From: an uncultured Alphaproteobacteria bacterium
Lineage (GTDB): Bacteria > Pseudomonadota > Alphaproteobacteria > Rs-D84
NCBI GenBank assembly: GCA_947305255.1
Contig: CAMZDE010000017.1
Span: 1-18,276 of the forward strand
Direction: 5' to 3'
Length of the DNA stretch: 18,276 bases
The notes beneath the pieces were generated by a model that searched no databases, had not been told where the DNA came from, and saw nothing but the letters and a program-made list of their open reading frames with translations. Positions 1-6,328 of the stretch are shown here, one piece after another. Position numbers and translations under genes: made by a program. The first letter of the stretch is position 1, and each line of letters opens with the position of its first letter.

Positions 1-86
1 ATATTGTCATTGTGACAACAGCAAAGACAGATGATGAAGCCCGTGCATTGCTGACAAAAATCGGCTTGCCATTGGTTTTGAAATAA
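1..86 (+). CDS. rplE: 50S ribosomal protein L5, C-terminal fragment
   Basis: The reading frame is open from the window edge (first full codon at position 3) to a TAA at 84-86. It encodes IVIVTTAKTDDEARALLTK, then a short end in VLK. This matches the C-terminus of L5, which reads IxxTTAxTDEEARxLLxxxGxPF in relatives. L5 binds 5S rRNA in the central protuberance of the large subunit. The position just before rpsN is the canonical spc operon order. The gap to rpsN is only 16 bases, so the two are almost certainly co-transcribed. The N-terminal part lies outside the window. Confidence 0.9.
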   Translation, partial: IVIVTTAKTDDEARALLTKIGLPLVLK

Positions 87-102
87 TAATAAGGAATGAA
101 AA

Positions 103-405
103 ATGGCTAAATTAGCGTTGATAAACAAACAAAAGAAACGTGAAAAATTGGTCGCGCAATATGCAAAAAAACGCGAAACAATCAAAGCAAAGATGTCTGT
201 GAACGCAACACCAGAAGAACGTATGGATGCGATGAAAAAATTGGCAAAATTGCCACGTAACGCGAATCCAACACGTTTGCACAATCGTTGTTCTGTGACG
301 GGACGTGCGCGCGGTTATTCCAGAATGTTTGGTTTATGCCGTCAACAGGTTCGCACTCAGGCGTCAGAAGGTAAATTACCAGGGGTTCGCAAATCCAGTT
401 GGTAA
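103..405 (+). CDS. rpsN: 30S ribosomal protein S14 (zinc-independent type)
   Basis: This 100-residue protein is of normal length for the long, zinc-free form of S14. The conserved C-terminal signature NRCSVTGRARGYSRMFGLCR is present around residues 61-80, and the protein ends in KSSW as usual. Only two isolated cysteines occur and there is no CxxC pair, so it does not bind zinc like the short C+ form. S14 sits in the head of the small subunit. The start ATG follows an AAGGA at 91-95. It lies between rplE and rpsH as in other proteobacterial spc operons. The family call is secure. Confidence 0.97.
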   Translation: MAKLALINKQKKREKLVAQYAKKRETIKAKMSVNATPEERMDAMKKLAKLPRNANPTRLHNRCSVTGRARGYSRMFGLCRQQVRTQASEGKLPGVRKSSW

Positions 406-421
406 TCGTTTAACAAATGCA

Positions 422-465
422 GGCTGTGGACAATGCAGCCCAAGCGCAGGGCAGAAATGTTCTGC
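422..465 (+). promoter_or_regulatory. Two tandem small hairpins before rpsH
   Basis: In the 77-base gap after rpsN, GGCTG at 422-426 pairs with CAGCC at 436-440, and GCAGAA at 451-456 pairs with TTCTGC at 460-465 over a 3-base loop. They end just before the AAGGAG ribosome-binding site at 471-476. S8 is the known translational repressor of spc operons in Escherichia coli, but its site there lies elsewhere, so a regulatory role here is only a guess. Confidence 0.35.
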
Positions 466-482
466 AAACCAAGGAGTAAAAT

Positions 483-881
483 ATGTCACTATCACATCCA
501 ATCGGAGATATGGTTACCCGCATCCGTAATGGACAAAATGCAGGTAAAGAATTCGTTACTGTTCCGAACAGCAAATTGCGTGCTGCGGTTTTGGCGGTTC
601 TGAAAGACGAAGGTTTTATAACAGATTTTCGTCAAGAACAAATTGATGAAAAACGTAGCAATTTGGTTATCGAATTGAAATATGTAAACGGTAATGGTGC
701 AATCCAAGAAATCAAAACTGTTTCAAAACCTGGACGCCGTGTGTATTCGGGCTGTGCAAAGATGCCACGCGTTTTGAATGGTTTGGGTATTGCAATTGTA
801 TCTACACCAAACGGTATTATGACAGATCACAAAGCACGTTTGATGAATGTCGGCGGCGAAGTGTTGTGCAAAGTTATTTAA
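483..881 (+). CDS. rpsH: 30S ribosomal protein S8
   Basis: The 132-residue protein has the usual S8 length. It opens with the family-typical DMVTRIRNGQ (residues 9-18) and ends with GLGIAIVSTPNGIMTD, the highly conserved C-terminal RNA-binding motif (around residues 101-116). S8 is a primary 16S rRNA binder in the platform of the small subunit; in Escherichia coli it also represses its own operon. A strong AAGGAG at 471-476 lies 6 bases before the ATG. A longer overlapping frame starting at 305 is out of frame with it and is a shadow. rplF follows after 15 bases. Confidence 0.97.
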   Translation: MSLSHPIGDMVTRIRNGQNAGKEFVTVPNSKLRAAVLAVLKDEGFITDFRQEQIDEKRSNLVIELKYVNGNGAIQEIKTVSKPGRRVYSGCAKMPRVLNGLGIAIVSTPNGIMTDHKARLMNVGGEVLCKVI

Positions 882-896
882 TCAAAGGAATTTGTT

Positions 897-1448
897 ATGT
901 CTCGTGCAGGAAAATATCCAGTAGAAATTAAAAATGGTGTGTCGGTCGAATTGACTGATTCCGCCGTTGTTGTTAAGGGACCAAAGGGCGAATTGAAATT
1001 ATCTTTGGATACAAAAAATGCCGGTTTGGTTGATGTTAAGGTTGAAGATGGTCACGTTGTTGTTACACCAAAAGATGCCGAAGACAAAGCGTCACGCGCA
1101 ATGTGGGGTACAATGACACGCAATATTAAATCTGCGGTCAAAGGTGTGACAGAAGGCTTTTCAAAATCTATGTACATGAAAGGCGTTGGTTATAAAGCAT
1201 CGGTCAAAGGTAATATCTTTACTTTGGTTGTCGGTTTCTCTCATGACGTTGTTATGGAAATCCCGGCCGGTTTGACTGTGACAATGGGTGAAACACCAAC
1301 AGAATTTACTATTTCTGGTATAGATAAAAATTTATTGGGTCAATTTGCAGATAAAATTCACAAAATCCGCAAGGTAGATCCATACAAAGGTAAAGGCCTT
1401 TTCTACAAAGACGAATATGTCCGTCGCAAAGAAGGCAAGAAGAAATAA
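897..1448 (+). CDS. rplF: 50S ribosomal protein L6
   Basis: At 183 residues it is slightly longer than the usual 175-180. It opens MSRAGKYPVEI and ends with the L6 signature VDPYKGKGLFYKDEYVRRKE (around residues 160-179), followed by a short lysine tail. L6 lies near the factor-binding site of the large subunit and the sarcin-ricin loop. The start has an AAAGGAA at 884-890. It is tightly packed behind rpsH and clearly part of the same transcript. No anomaly was seen. Confidence 0.97.
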   Translation: MSRAGKYPVEIKNGVSVELTDSAVVVKGPKGELKLSLDTKNAGLVDVKVEDGHVVVTPKDAEDKASRAMWGTMTRNIKSAVKGVTEGFSKSMYMKGVGYKASVKGNIFTLVVGFSHDVVMEIPAGLTVTMGETPTEFTISGIDKNLLGQFADKIHKIRKVDPYKGKGLFYKDEYVRRKEGKKK

Positions 1449-1460
1449 TAAAACAATATA

Positions 1461-1480
1461 GTTCCCGCTGTTACGGGGAT
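1461..1480 (+). promoter_or_regulatory. Hairpin in the rplF-rplR gap
   Basis: GTTCCCG at 1461-1467 pairs with CGGGGAT at 1474-1480 around a 6-base loop, giving 7 pairs of which two are G-U. It is followed by AAGGA-type Shine-Dalgarno bases before rplR. No U-run follows, so it is not a classic terminator. Its role (processing, stability or translational control) cannot be decided from sequence. Confidence 0.35.
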
Positions 1481-1501
1481 TGATAAAAAAGGAAAAATAA
1501 A

Positions 1502-1858
1502 ATGTTAAAACATTTATCTTCGCAACAAAGACGTACATTGGCTAATCGCGGTGCGTTGAAAAGAAAGAATCCTGGCAAAATTCGTTTGTCGGTGTTCAGA
1601 TCTGCTCGTCATATTGAAATTCAGGCTATTGACGATGTAAAGGGTTGCACTTTGTGCGCGGCATCATCAAAAGAAAAAGATTTCAAAGGCAAAGGTTGGA
1701 ATATCGCTGGTGCAGAAATGGTTGGCAAAACATTTGCTGAACGTGCTGTGAAAGCTGGTATCAAAGACAACTGTTATTTTGATCGTGGTCGTTATCTGTA
1801 TCATGGTCGTGTAAAAGCTTTGGGCGATTCTATGCGCGCAAACGGAATGAAAATTTAA
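1502..1858 (+). CDS. rplR: 50S ribosomal protein L18
   Basis: This is a 118-residue protein of normal L18 length. It shows the family pattern: basic N-terminus, [18 protein letters not shown] near residues 28-45, and [20 protein letters not shown] near the C-terminus (relatives read [20 protein letters not shown]). L18 binds 5S rRNA with L5 and L25. A purine-rich AAAAAAGGAAAA precedes the ATG. The rpsE frame begins almost immediately after the stop, suggesting coupled translation. Confidence 0.97.
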   Translation: [118 protein letters not shown]

Positions 1859-1876
1859 TATATGGAGCGAAAAACA

Positions 1877-2431
1877 ATGGCACGTTTTGATGAAAAAAAA
1901 TTACAGACAGATAATTTGGTAGATAAATTAGTTTCTATCAACCGCGTTTCAAAAACAGTGAAGGGCGGTCGTAACATGTCTTTTTCGGCATTGGTTGTTG
2001 TCGGTGACAAAGCTGGTATGGTTGGTTTTGGCAAAGGTAAAGCATTGGAAGTTCAAGCCGCTGTTCAGAAAGCAACCAAGGCAGCCAAAGCGAAAATGAT
2101 TCGCGTTCCGTTAAAAGAAGGTCGTACATTGCATCACGATAGTTCTGCAAAATATGGCGCCAGCAAATTGGTTGTCCGCAGTGCTGTTCCTGGTACTGGT
2201 ATCATCGCTGGTGGTGCATTGCGTGCGGTTTTTGAATGTTTGGGTGTTCAAGACGTTGTGGTTAAATCCCAAGGTTCAAATAATCCAAACAACATGATTC
2301 GCGCTGCGTTCTTGGCATTTGAAAAAATGAATTCGCCGAAAACTGTGGCTGCACGTCGTGGTAAAACTGTGGCGGAAATTATCGCTGGCCGTGACGGCAA
2401 AAAATTAGAAGTTGCCGAAGAAGCAAAATAA
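1877..2431 (+). CDS. rpsE: 30S ribosomal protein S5
   Basis: The 184-residue product begins MARFDEKK and contains VKGGRNMSFSALVVVGD (the dsRNA-binding S5 N-domain) and SNNPNNMIRAAFLAF in the C-domain. S5 contributes to mRNA entry and decoding fidelity in the small subunit. I choose the ATG at 1877 over an in-frame ATG at 1862. The upstream choice would place the only good ribosome-binding site, GGAG at 1864-1867, inside the gene, whereas that GGAG sits 9 bases before 1877. The next gene should be rpmD (L30) but is absent. Confidence 0.95.
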   Translation: MARFDEKKLQTDNLVDKLVSINRVSKTVKGGRNMSFSALVVVGDKAGMVGFGKGKALEVQAAVQKATKAAKAKMIRVPLKEGRTLHHDSSAKYGASKLVVRSAVPGTGIIAGGALRAVFECLGVQDVVVKSQGSNNPNNMIRAAFLAFEKMNSPKTVAARRGKTVAEIIAGRDGKKLEVAEEAK

Positions 2432-2444
2432 ATAAATAAACCGA

Positions 2445-2467
2445 GTGCATAATCTTGCATTATGTGC
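2445..2467 (+). promoter_or_regulatory. Hairpin in the rpsE-rplO gap
   Basis: GTGCATAAT at 2445-2453 pairs with ATTATGTGC at 2459-2467 around a 5-base loop, giving 9 pairs including two G-U. It occupies the place where rpmD would normally lie and overlaps the -35 region of a possible promoter. No U-run follows. Confidence 0.35.
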
Positions 2468-2484
2468 GAAACAGACTATATAAT
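2455..2484 (+). promoter_or_regulatory. Possible internal promoter for rplO-secY
   Basis: A perfect TATAAT at 2479-2484 is preceded 18 bases upstream by TTGCAT at 2455-2460, which matches only the TTG of the -35 consensus. The predicted start near 2491 lies about 20 bases before rplO. In AT-rich DNA a TATAAT arises often by chance, so this is tentative. Confidence 0.35.
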
Positions 2485-2510
2485 GGTCATAGGAATAAGA
2501 GGAAAAAGAA

Positions 2511-2969
2511 ATGAAATTAAATGCTCTGATGGATAATTTTGGTGCGCGCAAAGGTATCAAACGCGTTGGACGTGGTATGGCGTCGGGATATGGTAAAACT
2601 GCTGGTCGTGGAACCAAGGGTCAAAAAGCCCGCGCAGGTTCTCGTAAACAGGCTACATTCCAAGGGGGCCAGATGCCAATTATGCGTCGTTTCCCAAAAT
2701 TTGGTTTTAATAACCCATTTGCCAAAGAATATGTCACAATTAATTTGGGTGATATTGAAAAATTTATTGCATCTGGTAAAATCGATGCCAAAAAAGAAAT
2801 CAATATTGATTCTTTGTTTGATGCAAAAATTATCAATCGCAAATTAGATGGATTGAAAGTTTTGGCCAAAGGCGAAATTAAAACAGCAGTCAACGTTGTT
2901 GCAACAAAATGGTCAAAAGCCGCAGAAGCAGCAATCGTAAAGGCTGGGGGAAAAATCCAATCTAAATAA
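2511..2969 (+). CDS. rplO: 50S ribosomal protein L15
   Basis: The protein has 152 residues, normal for L15. The N-terminal extension carries the glycine/basic signature KRVGRGMASGYGKTAGRGTK (about residues 17-36) followed by QKARAG. The motif FQGGQMPIMRRFPKFGF is at about 50-66. L15 is a late-assembly protein of the large subunit. GAGGAAAAAGAA precedes the ATG. It directly follows rpsE with no L30 gene between, and secY follows after a 60-base gap holding a strong hairpin. Confidence 0.97.
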   Translation: MKLNALMDNFGARKGIKRVGRGMASGYGKTAGRGTKGQKARAGSRKQATFQGGQMPIMRRFPKFGFNNPFAKEYVTINLGDIEKFIASGKIDAKKEINIDSLFDAKIINRKLDGLKVLAKGEIKTAVNVVATKWSKAAEAAIVKAGGKIQSK

Positions 2970-2977
2970 TTTTAATT

Positions 2978-3006
2978 ACACATCTGTGATTTTTTCACAG
3001 ATGTGT
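2978..3006 (+). terminator. Strong 12-bp hairpin between rplO and secY
   Basis: ACACATCTGTGA at 2978-2989 is perfectly complementary to TCACAGATGTGT at 2995-3006 with a T5 loop. The bases after it (TTATAAAAT) are U-poor, so it is at best a weak terminator or attenuator. It could equally be an RNase III processing site or a stability element that lowers secY relative to the ribosomal genes. Confidence 0.5.
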
Positions 3007-3029
3007 TTATAAAATAAAGTTCAAAACCA

Positions 3030-4346
3030 ATGATATTGTTCAGAAATATGTTCAAGAATTTGTCGGATTTGCAAAAACGCATTCTGTTTACGTTGGGTGC
3101 GTTGATTGTTTATCGTATCGGTTCTTTTATTCCATTGCCGGGCGTTAATGCCAGTGCGGTGTTGCATTTGTTTAATGGTGACAATGGTATGATGGGAATG
3201 TTCGATATGTTTTCAGGCGGATCGCTGTCGCGTATGTCCGTGTTGGCTTTGAACATTTTTCCGTACATTTCGGCGTCAATCGTTATTCAATTGCTTAGCG
3301 CGACCAGTAAATCTTTGACTGATCTGCGCAAAGAAGGTGAATCAGGACGTATCAAAATCAACCAATATACACGTTATTTGGCGGTGGTTTTGGCAATTGT
3401 CCAAGGTTGGGCCGTGGTTCGTGGTTTGGAAGCAATGGCACCTGTTAACGGAATTGCAGCGGTTGCAAACCCAGGTTTTGCGTTTGAATTGTCTGCGATA
3501 ATCGCGTTGGTTGGTGGAACTGTGTTCGTTATGTGGTTGGCGGAACAAATTACGTCGCGTGGTGTAGGTCAGGGCGCATCGTTGCTGATTTTCGCGGGTA
3601 TCGTTGCAGAAATCCCAGGCGGTATTGCGAAACTGTTTTCATTGGCAGGTGTTGGACAAATGTCACCGGCAATGATTGCGATGGTGTTGGCGTTCGTCGT
3701 TGGTATTGTTGCTTTGATTGCATTCATGGAACAGGCACAACGTCGTATTCAGATTTTGTATCCACGTCAGGCGATGGCAAACGGTGTTATGAATACTAAC
3801 GTTTCATATTTGCCGATTAAGGTTAATATGTCTGGTGTTATGGGGCCTGTGTTCGCGGCATCTATTATGATGTTGCCGGCGTTTATTCAACGCTTTGTTC
3901 AAAGTGAAAATTTGGTTGTACAAAATATTTTGGGATTTTTCACATACGGAACATGGTCATATATGATTATGTATACTGTGTTGATTGCGTTCTTTGCGTA
4001 TTTCCAGACGGCGGTTGTGTTCAATTCAGAAGAAACCAGTAACAATCTGAAAAATATGGGTGGTTATATCCCTGGGGTTCGTCCTGGTGAACAAACAATG
4101 CATTATTTAGATGACGTTGTGTCCAAAGTGACTGCGATTGGCGTTGTGTATTTAATCGTTGTTTGCGTTGTTCCGATTATATTGAATACACGCGCAGGTA
4201 TGCCGGTCATGATTGGTGGAACCAGTGTTTTAATCGTCGCAGGTGTGGTATTGGACACTATGAACCAAATACAATCTTATTTGGTTGAAAGAAAGTATAG
4301 CGGCGTTGTAGGCAGCGCGCAAAAGAAAGGTCGTTTCCGTAACTGA
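3030..4346 (+). CDS. secY: Protein translocase subunit SecY
   Basis: SecY is the channel-forming subunit of the Sec translocon in the inner membrane. The 438 residues carry the hydrophobic pattern of ten membrane helices. The family-typical N-terminus LGALIVYRIGSFIPLPGV is at about 22-39. The plug region has MFSGGSLSRMSVLALNIFPY, and the C-terminal cytosolic loop has GGYIPGVRPGEQT. Length is normal for alphaproteobacteria. Neither ATG near the start (3030 or 3048) has a clear Shine-Dalgarno sequence, and I give the first. Its usual partner adk is missing downstream. It would serve the secreted proteins encoded nearby, but that link is general, not specific. Confidence 0.96.
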   Translation: MILFRNMFKNLSDLQKRILFTLGALIVYRIGSFIPLPGVNASAVLHLFNGDNGMMGMFDMFSGGSLSRMSVLALNIFPYISASIVIQLLSATSKSLTDLRKEGESGRIKINQYTRYLAVVLAIVQGWAVVRGLEAMAPVNGIAAVANPGFAFELSAIIALVGGTVFVMWLAEQITSRGVGQGASLLIFAGIVAEIPGGIAKLFSLAGVGQMSPAMIAMVLAFVVGIVALIAFMEQAQRRIQILYPRQAMANGVMNTNVSYLPIKVNMSGVMGPVFAASIMMLPAFIQRFVQSENLVVQNILGFFTYGTWSYMIMYTVLIAFFAYFQTAVVFNSEETSNNLKNMGGYIPGVRPGEQTMHYLDDVVSKVTAIGVVYLIVVCVVPIILNTRAGMPVMIGGTSVLIVAGVVLDTMNQIQSYLVERKYSGVVGSAQKKGRFRN

Positions 4347-4381
4347 GACGGCGACAAAAAAATTTGATTTTTGTTTTGGTG

Positions 4382-4387
4382 TATAAT
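4382..4387 (+). promoter_or_regulatory. Possible -10 element upstream of rpsM
   Basis: A perfect TATAAT lies 36 bases after the secY stop. No good -35 exists at 16-18 bases; the nearest candidate, TTGATT at 4364-4369, is only 12 bases away. If used, it would give rpsM-rpsK a leader of about 130 bases containing the hairpin at 4475-4501. Confidence 0.25.
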
Positions 4388-4474
4388 AAAATAGCCAAAC
4401 ACAGAAATCAGAAGCATTCAAAAACGTGTGGATTTTGGGTGCAAGTATGGATGGAAACATTCGAATAAAATAAT

Positions 4475-4501
4475 CCCTCTTTGCTAAAAAAGCTTTGAGG
4501 G
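4475..4501 (+). promoter_or_regulatory. Hairpin in the rpsM leader
   Basis: CCCTC at 4475-4479 pairs with GAGGG at 4497-4501. After a symmetric internal loop of three Us on each side, GCT at 4483-4485 pairs with AGC at 4491-4493 around an A5 loop. It lies 26 bases before rpsM with an AAAGGAAA site in between. In other bacteria alpha-operon leaders are controlled by S4, but rpsD is not in this window and this fold does not obviously match that pseudoknot. Confidence 0.4.
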
Positions 4502-4527
4502 AGCAAGTAAACAAAGGAAAATAAAAG

Positions 4528-4905
4528 ATGGCACGTATAGCAGGTGTTAACATTCCAAGTGAAAAACGCATTGAAATTGCGTTGCAATACATTCATGGTA
4601 TTGGGCCGGCAAAGGCTGCTCAGATTTGTTCTGCATTGAAATTGAAAGACGGTCTGCGCGCGAAAGATTTGACGGACGAGGATGTTATCAAAATTTCAAA
4701 TTATATTGAACAAAATTTCAAAGTTGAAGGTGATGTTCGTCGCGAAGTTGCTATGAATATCAAACGCTTGCAAGATTTGAAAACATATCGCGGTGTTCGT
4801 CACCGTAACCGTTTGCCGGTTCGTGGTCAACGCACACAAACTAATGCACGTACTCGTAAGGGTAAACGTGTTGTTGTTGCGGGTTCTGCGACCAAGGGTA
4901 AATAA
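4528..4905 (+). CDS. rpsM: 30S ribosomal protein S13
   Basis: This 125-residue protein starts MARIAGVNIPSEKRIEIAL (the nearly invariant S13 N-terminus). It includes YIHGIGPAKAAQIC (helix-hairpin-helix) and ends with TYRGVRHRNRLPVRGQRT and a basic tail reaching toward the P site. S13 forms intersubunit bridges from the small-subunit head. In most alphaproteobacteria adk separates secY from rpsM; here there are only 181 non-coding bases. rpsK follows at 65 bases. Confidence 0.97.
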   Translation: MARIAGVNIPSEKRIEIALQYIHGIGPAKAAQICSALKLKDGLRAKDLTDEDVIKISNYIEQNFKVEGDVRREVAMNIKRLQDLKTYRGVRHRNRLPVRGQRTQTNARTRKGKRVVVAGSATKGK

Positions 4906-4922
4906 AGTTTAATTGGGTAGAG

Positions 4923-4940
4923 ATTAACACGATAGTTAAT
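4923..4940 (+). promoter_or_regulatory. Small hairpin in the rpsM-rpsK gap
   Basis: ATTAAC at 4923-4928 pairs perfectly with GTTAAT at 4935-4940 around a 6-base loop. It is AT-rich and weak alone; it is listed because the other sizeable gaps of this cluster also hold stem-loops. Confidence 0.25.
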
Positions 4941-4970
4941 TGAAGACATCTAAAAAAGGAAAAAACACAA

Positions 4971-5354
4971 ATGGCAGTTACAAAATCAAAAAAGAAAATT
5001 GTAAAGAAAGTATCACATGGTATTGCTCATGTGGTTGCGACTAATAATAATACACGTATTACAATTACAGACCAAAGCGGTGCCGTATTAACATGGGCAA
5101 CCGCGGGTGCTAATAATTTCAAAGGCGCGAAAAAATCAACACCATATGCGGCAACAGTTGTTGCAGATGCGGTTGGCAAGAAAGTTGCTGAAATGGGCAT
5201 GAAGACAGTTGATGTTTTGATGCGCGGTATTGGCCAAGGTCGTGAATCTGCCGTGCGTGGTTTGGCAAACGCAGGATTGGTTGTTCAATCTATTACCGAC
5301 ACGACACGTATTCCACACAATGGGTGCCGTCCAAAGAAAGTGCGTCGTGTGTAA
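4971..5354 (+). CDS. rpsK: 30S ribosomal protein S11
   Basis: The 127 residues match S11 throughout: GIAHVVATNNNTRITITDQ near residue 17, GANNFKGAKKSTPYAA in the middle, and the universal C-terminal TRIPHNGCRPKKVRRV. S11 lies on the small-subunit platform near the E site. An AAAAAAGGAAAAA precedes the ATG. Unusually, the operon stops here: a strong terminator follows within 10 bases, whereas in relatives rpoA comes next in the same transcript. Confidence 0.97.
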   Translation: MAVTKSKKKIVKKVSHGIAHVVATNNNTRITITDQSGAVLTWATAGANNFKGAKKSTPYAATVVADAVGKKVAEMGMKTVDVLMRGIGQGRESAVRGLANAGLVVQSITDTTRIPHNGCRPKKVRRV

Positions 5355-5360
5355 TGTTTT

Positions 5361-5390
5361 AAAAACCGTCCGTTTGGACGGTTTTTTTGT
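5361..5390 (+). terminator. Intrinsic terminator after rpsK
   Basis: AAAAACCGTCC at 5361-5371 pairs with GGACGGTTTTT at 5376-5386 over a 4-base loop, followed by more Ts. This is a textbook rho-independent terminator. It ends the spc/alpha transcript upstream of the inserted cysteine-rich gene. Confidence 0.92.
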
Positions 5391-5408
5391 TTTTGTTGTA
5401 AAAATCTC

Positions 5409-5438
5409 TTGACCCCATGGGGGCTGTTTTTTTACACT
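5409..5438 (+). promoter_or_regulatory. Promoter of the cysteine-rich gene, with palindrome
   Basis: TTGACC at 5409-5414 and TACACT at 5433-5438 are separated by 18 bases. The perfect 10-base palindrome CCCCATGGGG (5413-5422) starts inside the -35 and runs into the spacer, a typical place for a repressor operator. The palindrome is seen directly; the regulatory meaning is inferred. Confidence 0.5.
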
Positions 5439-5461
5439 GATGTTCAGCAAAGGAAAGATTT

Positions 5462-6226
5462 TTGATAAAGAGATTTATTATTATTGTTGTTTGTTTGTGT
5501 GCCGGCGGTTTCGCTTTTGGTGCCGGTGATACGTCGAACTGTTCTGGAACTGGTGTGGTGTTTGATACAGATAGTCAGAGTTGTGTATGTGATTTTGGTT
5601 ATTATGGTGATGGAACAAATTGCACAAAATGTCCAGAGCACAAGATGACGCTTAGGACTGGTAGTGCGACGGTAGATGAATGTTTATGTGACAAGGGGTG
5701 GGGTATGGAAGAAGGAACCTGTACACGTTGTCCACGTCATAAATACAAAAACATAGTTGGAAATGTTCAATGTGTGTATTGTCCGGCAGGTGAATATACA
5801 AATGCCGTTGGTGCTAGCGAATGTTCGTCATGTCCGGCGGGCTATTGTTGTGCGTATGGTGAATATTATGCGTGCAAACGCGGAACATATGGCGATGGAG
5901 GAACACCTTGTGCAACTGTTCATGAATTACAAGAAGTGGTAATTCAAGAAGGATATTGTATACGTGGCGGTGGTGGGGTTTGTGTTGCGCCTTGGAGTTA
6001 TAACCCCAGTATTTATGCCAAAGGTGTTTGTACAAATAAATGTAATCGTGGATGTACAACCGCTGAGACGGGGGCTGCTTCTAATTCCGAATGTTCTGTC
6101 AGGACAGTTGAACGGTTTTGTATAGGTAATCGGTGTTTTTCGTGGCCTGATGAAATATCGCAATCGTCATTGAATATCAATGTTTCAGGATCAAATTATT
6201 CTTGTCCTGCGGGTGTATCTCAATAA
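5462..6226 (+). CDS. Secreted cysteine-rich repeat protein (GCC2/GCC3-like)
   Basis: The 254-residue protein begins with a signal peptide (MIKRF, a hydrophobic core to about residue 20, likely cut near AFGA). The mature part contains 26 cysteines. Repeats of the form CxxCP followed about 10-17 residues later by further cysteines start at residues 54, 87, 104 and 121. They resemble the ephrin-receptor-like GCC2/GCC3 and EGF-like folds of extracellular proteins, so a disulfide-bonded exported protein is likely. The start is TTG: an AAAGGAAAG at 5449-5457 sits at the right distance and there is no ATG before the signal peptide. It lies between rpsK and rpoA behind its own terminator and promoter, so it is an insertion into the alpha operon. 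Function unknown; host-surface interaction or an envelope role are guesses. Confidence 0.85.
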   Translation: MIKRFIIIVVCLCAGGFAFGAGDTSNCSGTGVVFDTDSQSCVCDFGYYGDGTNCTKCPEHKMTLRTGSATVDECLCDKGWGMEEGTCTRCPRHKYKNIVGNVQCVYCPAGEYTNAVGASECSSCPAGYCCAYGEYYACKRGTYGDGGTPCATVHELQEVVIQEGYCIRGGGGVCVAPWSYNPSIYAKGVCTNKCNRGCTTAETGAASNSECSVRTVERFCIGNRCFSWPDEISQSSLNINVSGSNYSCPAGVSQ

Positions 6227-6231
6227 AATAA

Positions 6232-6271
6232 TTGACATCATATATTTTTTATTCTAAAATTCGCGGGCGCG
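6232..6271 (+). promoter_or_regulatory. Strong rpoA-rplQ promoter with GC-rich discriminator
   Basis: A perfect -35 TTGACA (6232-6237), a 17-base spacer and TAAAAT (6255-6260) form a near-consensus housekeeping promoter. The bases directly after the -10, TCGCGGGCGCG (6261-6271), are almost all G or C in otherwise AT-rich DNA. GC-rich discriminators are the known mark of stringent (ppGpp/DksA) control of ribosome-related promoters. Confidence 0.85.
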
Positions 6272-6328
6272 TAAAGATATTTATGTGCAAATGGTGAAAA
6301 TAATAAACTAAGCCATGGAGTTAAAAAT

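Noticed and set aside
305..529. Open frame overlapping rpsN and rpsH
   Set aside because: It lies in another frame across two secure ribosomal genes and has no family resemblance; it is a shadow.
1862..1876. Upstream ATG for rpsE
   Set aside because: Its use would put the GGAG site inside the gene; the ATG at 1877 fits both the site and the S5 family.
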